9,473 bases of DNA from Kiloniellales bacterium (GTDB taxonomy: Bacteria; Pseudomonadota; Alphaproteobacteria; Kiloniellales; JAKSBE01): contig JASJAL010000162.1 in the NCBI GenBank assembly GCA_030067055.1, positions 1-9,473 on the forward strand. Reading direction: 5' to 3'. Of this stretch, positions 1 through 5,833 are shown piece after piece; position 1 is the first letter of the stretch, and every line of letters starts with the position of its first letter. A program made the translations under genes and the position numbers. The notes under the pieces are model-generated. The model made no database searches. It saw nothing but the letters and a program-made list of their open reading frames with translations, and was not told where the DNA came from.

Positions 1-434
1 CGCTCGGGGTCGATCATCAGGGCCGCGGGCCGGCCGTTCAGCGAGGCGCAGACCCGGACGCGGACCTGCACGTCTTCGAGGCCCTCCTCCTCGGCCCAGA
101 CCTCCGCGAGGTGGTGCGCGAACTGCAGGACCATGTCCGGGCGCGACGGCATCTTGCGCGCCTGATGCCGCAGCAGGAAGTCCTCGGGATATACCGTCCA
201 TTCGACGCCGCTGGCCGGATCCCGGACGGTGAATATGGCCTCGGCCTTCTTGTCGCGCAGCTTCATCTGCCAGGCGAAGCGGTGGCCTTCCTCGGTCCAA
301 TGCGGACTTCCCGGATAGAGCAGGTGACGCAGCGGCACCAGGATCTGCACGGCCACCCAGAGCCCGATGAAGGCGAGCAGCGCGCGGCGCGCCAAGGGCC
401 CCGGAGCCTGCCGTTCGGCCAGCTGGCTAGACAT
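1..434 (-). CDS. C-terminal part of a split vitamin K-dependent gamma-carboxylase-like enzyme (partial, runs off the window)
   Basis: This gene starts at an ATG at 434-432 and reads without a stop to base 1, so 144 codons are visible and the 3' end lies outside the window. Residues about 17-35 form one hydrophobic helix (ALLAFIGLWVAVQILVPL), followed by PLRHLLYPG, HWTEEGHRFAWQMKLRDK and a beta-rich region ending ...SLNGRPAALMIDPE. From memory this order (last membrane helix, PLRH/YPG, WTEEG..F.W.M..R.K, then a soluble domain) matches the segment after the membrane domain in vitamin K-dependent gamma-glutamyl carboxylases. In that family it belongs to the same polypeptide as the HTTM membrane domain. 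Here it is a separate gene in another frame, overlapping the HTTM gene by 8 bases (ATGTCTAG) with GGAGGG six bases upstream, which suggests translational coupling. No Gla-protein substrate or quinone reductase is visible. Family membership is fairly sure; enzymatic activity is unknown, as bacterial members may not carboxylate proteins. Confidence 0.8.
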   Translation of the reverse strand, partial: MSSQLAERQAPGPLARRALLAFIGLWVAVQILVPLRHLLYPGSPHWTEEGHRFAWQMKLRDKKAEAIFTVRDPASGVEWTVYPEDFLLRHQARKMPSRPDMVLQFAHHLAEVWAEEEGLEDVQVRVRVCASLNGRPAALMIDPE

Positions 435-1380
435 CGGCCACCCTCCGCTCCGAGGACACCAGGCGTCCGAGGGCCTGCCGCAGCCGCTCGAGTAAGCGGC
501 GTGGCCAGTCCGGATCGAAGAACATCAGGGTGCCGAGCATGGCCACCCACGGGAAGATGCCGATCCGGAAGGTGAAATGGTTGGCGAGGTGAAAGGCGAA
601 GTAGACCACGGCGACCGGAAGCCGGGTGCGCCGAAACAGCAACAGCGGCGCACCGACGATGTGCAGCAGGATCACCCCGTAGGCCCCGATCGCGACCACC
701 CAGTCCTCCAGGAGCAGGGGCCCGATCAGCGGCGCGTCGGCGCGTCGGGCCAGCCACATCGCCAAGGGTTCCAGGCGCAGCCAGTCCGGGTTGACCTTCA
801 CGATGCCTGCGAAGACGTACATGATCTCGAACTGCATCACGAAGAGCCAGACCGTCCAGGCCGGCACCTCCGACGGCATGGCCCGGCGGCGCCGGGCGAT
901 CAGAGAGTCGAGCGACCAGATCCGGCTGGCGGGCACCAGCATCATCAGGAAGGCGATCATGCTGACCAGCACGAAGTGGTTCAGGTAGCGCGCCTGGTCC
1001 AGGAGGAAGATGTAGGTGAAGGCGAAGAAGAAGACGACGATTGCAACCCGGTAGAACAGCCCGAGCATGATCATCGCCGACAGCACGGCCAGCAGCACGA
1101 AGTGCCAGTACATGCCGTCGCCGGGCCAGGGTGCGACCCACTCGAAGCCGAAATATTTGAAATGGAACTCCGGATCGATGTAGTAGCGCGAGATCCAGCC
1201 GTGCTCCCAGAAGCGCCAGCACTCGATCAGCATGATCAAGCCGAATCCGATCCGGAAGACCGCCAGGGAGGACGCGTCCACCGGCTGGAAGAGCCGGTCT
1301 TCCAGGCGCAGAAGGAGCCCGGCCCGCTCCGGCGCCCTCGGCGCCTGTGCTTCGGCTTCCTTGCTCCCGCTGCCGGGCAT
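427..1380 (-). CDS. HTTM-domain membrane protein, N-terminal part of a split vitamin K-dependent gamma-carboxylase-like enzyme
   Basis: The protein has 317 residues. I chose the ATG at 1380 because GGAGGAGG lies four bases upstream; an in-frame start at 1434 would add 18 residues but has no comparable ribosome site. After a polar N-terminus it carries several hydrophobic helices, at roughly 38-55, 92-108, 111-127, 134-150, 174-194, 225-247, 254-264 and 272-288, as expected for the HTTM domain (Pfam/SMART family of carboxylase-like membrane proteins). AGIVKVNPDW at 191-200 aligns by eye with the human enzyme's segment around its active-site lysine, which makes Lys195 the likely catalytic base. 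YLNH (132-135), FHLANH (263-268) and IGIFPW (273-278) are further family-like motifs. The protein stops just after the last HTTM helix, where full-length carboxylases continue; that continuation is in the next overlapping gene. The gene lies 125 bases downstream of glcF on the same strand and may have its own promoter. The reaction is inferred only. Confidence 0.88.
   Translation of the reverse strand: MPGSGSKEAEAQAPRAPERAGLLLRLEDRLFQPVDASSLAVFRIGFGLIMLIECWRFWEHGWISRYYIDPEFHFKYFGFEWVAPWPGDGMYWHFVLLAVLSAMIMLGLFYRVAIVVFFFAFTYIFLLDQARYLNHFVLVSMIAFLMMLVPASRIWSLDSLIARRRRAMPSEVPAWTVWLFVMQFEIMYVFAGIVKVNPDWLRLEPLAMWLARRADAPLIGPLLLEDWVVAIGAYGVILLHIVGAPLLLFRRTRLPVAVVYFAFHLANHFTFRIGIFPWVAMLGTLMFFDPDWPRRLLERLRQALGRLVSSERRVADV
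441..446 (-). promoter_or_regulatory. Shine-Dalgarno site inside the HTTM gene for the second carboxylase gene
   Basis: The minus strand reads GGAGGG, then six bases, then ATG at 434. It lies inside the last codons of the HTTM gene (Glu-Arg-Arg-Val). Its strength and ideal spacing are the main argument that the downstream carboxylase part is a real separate gene rather than the product of a sequencing frameshift. It could also be a chance effect of Arg/Gly-type codons. Confidence 0.65.
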
Positions 1381-1384
1381 GTTT

Positions 1385-1392
1385 CCTCCTCC
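1385..1392 (-). promoter_or_regulatory. Ribosome binding site that sets the HTTM gene start
   Basis: GGAGGAGG followed by AAAC and the ATG at 1380. This is one of the best Shine-Dalgarno sites in the window and decides against the upstream in-frame start at 1434. Confidence 0.8.
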
Positions 1393-1457
1393 GGCTTCCA
1401 GGCCGCGTGTCGAGCATACCCATAGCGACGGCACGTTACCGCCGGGTTATTCAACCT

Positions 1458-1488
1458 ATGATGGCTTAAACCGACCCTCCGGAGTCAA
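1458..1488 (-). promoter_or_regulatory. Weak candidate promoter for the HTTM/carboxylase genes
   Basis: In the 125-base gap between glcF and the HTTM gene the minus strand shows TTGACT (1488-1483) and CATCAT (1463-1458), with a long spacer of 19 bases. The -35 match is five of six, the -10 match four of six, and the spacing is poor. An imperfect GACTCC/GGGTC hairpin overlaps it, with only three T's after it, so it is not a convincing terminator for glcF. The carboxylase genes could equally be read through from glcDEF. Confidence 0.25.
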
Positions 1489-1505
1489 GGGCGGACAACA
1501 CTCGC

Positions 1506-2837
1506 CTATTCGGCCGCTGCAGCCGGCGCCTCGGCGCGAACCTCGATCCGACCCTCCAGGGCCTTCGGCAAGGGGCCGCCCGTGGCCCAGTCGAGCAGCT
1601 CCACCGTGTGCAGGATCGGGACCCGGCTGCCGCTGGCGATCTGGGTCATGCAGCCGATGTTGCCGGTGGCGATGGCGTCGGGCGACGTACTCTCGATGTT
1701 CGCCACCTTGCGGTCGCGCAGCTGCCGCGCGATCTCCGGCTGCAGCAGGTTGTAGGTGCCGGCGGAGCCGCAGCAGAGGTGGCCTTCAGGCACCTCGCGG
1801 ACCTGGAAGCCGGCCGCGGTCAGAAGCTGCTTGGGCGGCGCGGTGACCTTCTGGCCGTGCTGCAGCGAGCAGGCCGCATGGTAGGCGACCACGAGGCCCG
1901 AGGCGGCACTTGGAGGTGCCAGCCCGTGCTCTGCCATGAACTCGGAAATGTCCACGGTCAGGTCCGAGATCCTGGCCGCCGGAGCCGCCCACTCGGCGTT
2001 CTCGCGCAACATGAAGCCGTAGTCTTTGACCGTGGTGCCGCAACCCGATGCGTTGATGATCACGGCGTCCAGGCCGTCGCCTTCGAGTTCCCGGGTCCAG
2101 GCGGCGACGTTGGCCTTGGCCGAGGCCAGGGCAGGCGCCTCCTTGCCCATGTGATGGGTCAGAGCGCCGCAGCAGCCGGCGCCCTTTGCGACCACGACCT
2201 CGACACCGTGCCGTGTCAGCAAACGGATCGTCGCCTCGTTGATCTCCGGCGCCAGGACCTGCTGGGCGCAGCCGTTCATCAGCGCCACTCTCGCACGGCG
2301 CGGTCCTTCGGCCGGAAAGGCCTGGGGCAAATCGCAGCGGCTGGCGGTCGGGATCGCGGCCGGCGTCAGGGCCAGCATGGCGCCGAGGCGGCCCGGAAAT
2401 AGCTTCGCGAAGGGCCGCGCGAACCAGGCACCGACCAGCGCCAGGCGGAACCGGCCCGGGATCGGCAGTAGCCAGGCGAAAAGCGCGCGCAGCAATCGGT
2501 CGAAGAGCGGCCGTCGGTAGGTTCGCTCGATGTGGGTCCGGGCGTGATCGACCAGGTGCATGTAGTGGACGCCCGAGGGGCAGGTGGTCATGCAGGCCAG
2601 GCAGGAGAGGCAGCGGTCGACGTGCTTGACCACCTCGGCGCTGCCCGGGCGCTCGTTCTCCAGCATGTCCTTGATCAGGTAGATCCGCCCGCGCGGCGAA
2701 TCGAGCTCGTCGCCCAGCAGCACGTAGGTCGGGCAGGTCGCGGTGCAGAAGCCGCAGTGGACACAGGTCCGCAGGATCTTCTCGGACTCGGCGATGTCGG
2801 GGTCGGCGAGCTGCGCCAGGCTGAAGTTCGTCTGCAT
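1506..2837 (-). CDS. glcF: Glycolate oxidase iron-sulfur subunit GlcF
   Basis: The 443-residue protein is the electron-transfer subunit of glycolate oxidase (glycolate dehydrogenase). It passes electrons from the FAD subunits towards the membrane quinone pool. Two ferredoxin-type 4Fe-4S motifs are complete: Cys25-x2-Cys28-x2-Cys31-x3-Cys35-Pro and Cys76-x2-Cys79-x2-Cys82-x3-Cys86-Pro. They are followed by two cysteine-rich CCG domains: GAGCCGALTHHMGK at 219-232, and HAACSLQHGQ (320-329) with HLCCGSAGTYN (353-363). Length and domain order are normal for GlcF, with a small Ala/Glu tail added at the C-terminus. GGGAGG lies seven bases upstream of the ATG. It is the third gene of glcDEF, 25 bases after glcE. 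The heterodisulfide-reductase-like CCG domains also occur in lactate (LldE/LutA) and glycerol-3-phosphate (GlpC) enzymes, but the neighbours GlcD and GlcE fix the glycolate assignment. Confidence 0.96.
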   Translation of the reverse strand: MQTNFSLAQLADPDIAESEKILRTCVHCGFCTATCPTYVLLGDELDSPRGRIYLIKDMLENERPGSAEVVKHVDRCLSCLACMTTCPSGVHYMHLVDHARTHIERTYRRPLFDRLLRALFAWLLPIPGRFRLALVGAWFARPFAKLFPGRLGAMLALTPAAIPTASRCDLPQAFPAEGPRRARVALMNGCAQQVLAPEINEATIRLLTRHGVEVVVAKGAGCCGALTHHMGKEAPALASAKANVAAWTRELEGDGLDAVIINASGCGTTVKDYGFMLRENAEWAAPAARISDLTVDISEFMAEHGLAPPSAASGLVVAYHAACSLQHGQKVTAPPKQLLTAAGFQVREVPEGHLCCGSAGTYNLLQPEIARQLRDRKVANIESTSPDAIATGNIGCMTQIASGSRVPILHTVELLDWATGGPLPKALEGRIEVRAEAPAAAAE

Positions 2838-2862
2838 CCCGTGGCCTCCCGCCTCCGAGCCG

Positions 2863-4083
2863 CTAGATCCCGGCGTACATGCGGCCGGGGTTGAGTACCC
2901 GGCGTGGATCGAAGCCGGACTTGATGCGCTCGCCGAGCGCCGCCTTGGCCGGGTCTTGCGGCTGAAAAACCGGCACCCGGGCGCGCAGGTTCTCCGGCGC
3001 CCGGATCAGGGTGGCATGACCGCCGGTGCCGACCGCCCGTCGGATCGCCGCTTCGCCGCCGTCCTCCGCGCCCTCGACCGCCAGCCAGACCAGGCCGCCG
3101 CCCCAGTCGTAGCAGGCCTCGACGGACAACTCGGCGCGCAGCTGGGCCACCACCTCGGGCCCACGGGTCGGCGCCACCGAAAGCCGCCAGATCACTGAGT
3201 CGTCCCGACCGACCAGGGCCCGGACGTCACGGATCTCGGTCCAGGCGGTCGCGGAGTTGTGGCTGTGCAGCTCCTCGGTCTCGCCAAAGCCCGCGAGCTC
3301 GTCGCGCAAGGCCTTGCAACGGTGCTCGACCGAAAGCCCGGTGCCTTCGACCCGGACCAGGGTGACGGCGCCACCGGCGTCGCGCAGGTGGGAAACCGCG
3401 GAACGCGCCGCGACCTCGGCGGGCAGGTGTGCGGCCGCCGAGACTTCGTGGGCCGAGCCCAGCGCCCGGCTGAGCGCCCGGACGCCCTCCGCGTCCTCCA
3501 GCCCGAAGACCAACACGGTCCGCACCTTCTCCGGTGCTGGCAGGACCTTGAGGGTGACCTCGGTCATCACCGCCAGGGTGCCGTAGGAGCCGGCCAGGAG
3601 CTTGCAGAGGTCATAGCCGGTGACGTTCTTGACCACCCGGCCGCCGGATTTGAAGGCCTCGCCGCGGCCCGAAACCGCCTCGAAACCGAGGAAGTGATCG
3701 CGCGCGGCGCCCGCCTTGATCCGCCGGGGGCCGGCCAGGTTACAGGCGAGCAACCCGCCAAGGCTGCCGCCACCCGGCTCGGCCCCAAAAAGGGGTCCGG
3801 GGTCAAGGGGCTCGAAGGCGAGCTGCTGGTGCTTTTCCGCCAAGGCAGCCTCGACCTCGGCCAGCGGCGTGCCGGCCCGGGCCCGCAGGATCAGCTCCTC
3901 GGGCTCGTAGAGGGTGATACCGCTGAGACCCGAAAGGTCGAGGGTGTGCTGGGTCTGAAGCGGCCGGCCGAGGCCACGCTTGCTGCCCAGGCCCAGGACT
4001 TCGAGCGGGGCCTCCTCGCTGACCGCCCAGGCCACGGCCTCGCGGACCTGCTCGGCGTTTTCCGGTCGCAAGCTCTCGGTCAT
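2863..4083 (-). CDS. glcE: Glycolate oxidase FAD-binding subunit GlcE
   Basis: The 406-residue protein is the second flavin-domain subunit of glycolate oxidase. The FAD-binding PCMH-type fold fills the first ~185 residues. GLGSKRGLG (31-39), GGGSLGGLLACNLAGPRR (104-121) and GGRVVKNVTGYDLCKLLAGS (147-166) are the typical GlcE motifs. The C-terminal half is the short variable domain, ending in FDPRRVLNPGRMY (391-403), as in other vanillyl-alcohol-oxidase-type flavoproteins. Compared with GlcD it lacks the full FAD-oxidase C-terminal domain with its HAGDGN motif, as usual for GlcE. The start ATG at 4083 lies 10 bases after the glcD stop; the ribosome site is weak (AGGA about eight bases upstream), which fits translational coupling to glcD. 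It may need GlcD and GlcF for activity. Confidence 0.95.
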   Translation of the reverse strand: MTESLRPENAEQVREAVAWAVSEEAPLEVLGLGSKRGLGRPLQTQHTLDLSGLSGITLYEPEELILRARAGTPLAEVEAALAEKHQQLAFEPLDPGPLFGAEPGGGSLGGLLACNLAGPRRIKAGAARDHFLGFEAVSGRGEAFKSGGRVVKNVTGYDLCKLLAGSYGTLAVMTEVTLKVLPAPEKVRTVLVFGLEDAEGVRALSRALGSAHEVSAAAHLPAEVAARSAVSHLRDAGGAVTLVRVEGTGLSVEHRCKALRDELAGFGETEELHSHNSATAWTEIRDVRALVGRDDSVIWRLSVAPTRGPEVVAQLRAELSVEACYDWGGGLVWLAVEGAEDGGEAAIRRAVGTGGHATLIRAPENLRARVPVFQPQDPAKAALGERIKSGFDPRRVLNPGRMYAGI

Positions 4084-4093
4084 CGGCCGCGTC

Positions 4094-5581
4094 CTAGAAG
4101 CGCGGCAGGTCGGGGAAGCGCAGCTGCCCCCTGTTGATGTGCACCCGGCCCAGTTCGGCGCAGCTGTGCAGCTCCGGGAAGACCTTGCCCGGATTGAGCA
4201 GGGCCTTGGGGTCGAAGGCGCACTTGAGCCGCTGCTGCTGATCGAGGTCGGTTTCGGTGAACATCGTGCCCATCAGGTCGCGCTTCTCGACTCCGACTCC
4301 GTGCTCGCCGGTCAGCACGCCGCCGACCTCGACGCAGAGCTTGAGGATGTCCGAGCCGAAGTCCTCGGCCTTCTCCAGCTCGCCCGGCACGTTGGCATCG
4401 TAGAGGATCAGCGGATGCAGGTTGCCGTCGCCGGCGTGGAAGACGTTGGCGACTCGCAGGCCATACTGCGTGCTGAGCTCGGTCATGCGGGTCAGCACCT
4501 TGGCCAGCTGGTGGCGCGGGATGGTCCCGTCCATGCAGTAGTAGTCGGGCGAGATCTGGCCGACCGCGGGGAAGGCGGCCTTGCGCCCCGCCCAAAAGGT
4601 CAGACGTTCCTCGTCGCTCTGGGAGGCCCGAATGGTCGTGGCGCCCTGCGCCTTGGCGATCTCGGAGACCCGCTCGATCAGCTGGTCGACCTCGGCCTCG
4701 GGCCCGTCCAGCTCGACGATCAGCAGCGCCTCGACGTCCAGCGGATAGCCGGCGTGAACGAAGGCCTCGGCGGCGTGGATCGCCGGCTTGTCCATCATCT
4801 CCATGCCGCCCGGAATGATCCCGCCGGCGATGATCGCCGCGACCGTATCGCCCGCCGCCTCGCCGGTCTCGAAGCCGAGCAACAGGGCACGGGCGGTCTC
4901 CGGCTTCCTGAGGATGCGGACCGTGACCTCGGTCACCACCCCCAGCAGGCCCTCGGAGCCGGTCATCAGGCCCAGCAGGTCGTAGCCCTCGGACTCCAGG
5001 TGTTTGCCGCCGACTTCGACCACCGTGCCGTCGATCATCACCATCTTGAGGCCGAGCAGATTGTTGGTGGTGAGGCCGTACTTCAGGCAATGCACTCCGC
5101 CGGCATTCTCGGCGACGTTGCCGCCGATGGTGCAGGCGATCTGGCTGGAGGGATCGGGCGCATAGTAGAAGCCGGCGTGCTCGACCGCCTTGGTGATCCC
5201 CAGGTTGGTGACACCGGGCTGAACGACGGCGCAGCGGTTGTCGAAATCGACATCGAGTATGCGGTTGAACTTGCCGAGGCCGAGCAGGATGCCGTCCGCC
5301 AGGGGCAGCGCGCCGCCCGACAGCGAGGTTCCGGCGCCGCGCGGCACCACCTTGACCTCGTTTTCATGGCAATACGCCAGGACCCGGCTGACCTCTTCGG
5401 TGGTGCTGGGCAGGACCACGATCAGGGGCACTTGCCGATAGGCCGTCAGGCCGTCGGACTCGTAGGCCCTGAGTTCCTGCTCCTCGACAATCACCCCCTC
5501 GCCCGGCACGATCTCGCGCAGGGCAGCGGCGATCTCCGCCTTGCGGGCGATGGTTGCCTGATCCGGATCGGGCATCTTCAT
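4094..5581 (-). CDS. glcD: Glycolate oxidase catalytic FAD subunit GlcD
   Basis: The 495-residue flavoprotein oxidises glycolate to glyoxylate. The N-terminal FAD-binding domain shows PRGAGTSLSGGALP (80-93), APDPSSQIACTIGGNVAENA (141-160) and TGSEGLLGVVTEV. The C-terminal FAD-oxidase domain shows NVFHAGDGNLHP (379-390), TGEHGVG (424-430) and LLNPGKVFP (461-469). The tail ELGRVHINRGQLRFPDLPRF is a GlcD hallmark that separates it from D-lactate dehydrogenases of the same family. I chose the ATG at 5581 because GGGAGG lies nine bases upstream; an in-frame GTG at 5602 would overlap that site, and ATG at 5575 is also possible. It is the first gene of glcDEF. The promoter and a GntR-type operator lie directly upstream. 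No glcC, glcB or glcG is in the window. D-2-hydroxyacids other than glycolate, such as D-lactate, may also be used. Confidence 0.96.
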   Translation of the reverse strand: MKMPDPDQATIARKAEIAAALREIVPGEGVIVEEQELRAYESDGLTAYRQVPLIVVLPSTTEEVSRVLAYCHENEVKVVPRGAGTSLSGGALPLADGILLGLGKFNRILDVDFDNRCAVVQPGVTNLGITKAVEHAGFYYAPDPSSQIACTIGGNVAENAGGVHCLKYGLTTNNLLGLKMVMIDGTVVEVGGKHLESEGYDLLGLMTGSEGLLGVVTEVTVRILRKPETARALLLGFETGEAAGDTVAAIIAGGIIPGGMEMMDKPAIHAAEAFVHAGYPLDVEALLIVELDGPEAEVDQLIERVSEIAKAQGATTIRASQSDEERLTFWAGRKAAFPAVGQISPDYYCMDGTIPRHQLAKVLTRMTELSTQYGLRVANVFHAGDGNLHPLILYDANVPGELEKAEDFGSDILKLCVEVGGVLTGEHGVGVEKRDLMGTMFTETDLDQQQRLKCAFDPKALLNPGKVFPELHSCAELGRVHINRGQLRFPDLPRF

Positions 5582-5590
5582 GGTGCCTGG

Positions 5591-5596
5591 CCTCCC
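5591..5596 (-). promoter_or_regulatory. Ribosome binding site for glcD
   Basis: GGGAGG on the minus strand, nine bases before the ATG at 5581. It is the only good Shine-Dalgarno near the three possible starts (GTG 5602, ATG 5581, ATG 5575) and favours ATG 5581. Confidence 0.7.
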
Positions 5597-5633
5597 GTCC
5601 ACCGCCCCACCAGCCGTGGGATCGGCCTCCCGA

Positions 5634-5650
5634 AATTGGTAATACCAGTT
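5634..5650 (-). promoter_or_regulatory. FadR/GntR-family operator upstream of glcD
   Basis: AATTGGTAATACCAGTT is an inverted repeat: TGGT-AAT-ACCA is perfect, and the 7-base arms AATTGGT/ACCAGTT have one mismatch. TGGT-N3-ACCA is the known core bound by FadR-subfamily GntR regulators such as PdhR, LldR and GlcC, which sense carboxylic and hydroxy acids. It starts six bases downstream of the predicted -10 box, so it covers the expected transcription start of glcDEF, a position for repression. The regulator gene is not in the window. That glycolate or another 2-hydroxy acid is the effector is inferred from the genes controlled. Confidence 0.7.
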
Positions 5651-5656
5651 GGAAAT

Positions 5657-5685
5657 ACTATGGGCGCCACGGGGAGGCGGGTCAA
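5657..5685 (-). promoter_or_regulatory. Promoter of the glcDEF operon
   Basis: The minus strand reads TTGACC (5685-5680), a 17-base spacer, then CATAGT (5662-5657). The -35 matches the sigma-70 consensus at five of six bases and the -10 at four of six. Transcription would start near 5650, inside the GntR-type operator, leaving a leader of about 70 bases before glcD. An alternative -10, TAGTAT, is shifted by two bases with a 19-base spacer. Confidence 0.6.
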
Positions 5686-5833
5686 TGCCGGAGCCCCGGC
5701 CGCCCCCTTGTCACAGAATTGGCCGTGGAAGGCACGCCGGACTTAACCCAATCCTAACCCGCATCCAGTCATTTCGTCGGACAACGCCGAAAGCGGAAAT
5801 CTCCGCCGGCCCGGCCCGGAACCGACTGCACGG

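Noticed and set aside
263..1423. 386-codon open frame on the minus strand overlapping the HTTM gene
   Set aside because: Arg/Gly/Pro-rich composition typical of a shifted frame in GC-rich DNA; the HTTM gene in another frame explains the region.
3980..5746. 588-codon open frame on the plus strand opposite glcD/glcE
   Set aside because: It mirrors the GC-rich third positions of the real glcD frame on the other strand, shows no recognisable domain, and glcD and glcE are certain.
5744..5749. TTAACC as a CtrA half-site before the PhzF-PilZ gene
   Set aside because: A full TTAA-N7-TTAA site is missing, so a cell-cycle link cannot be supported.
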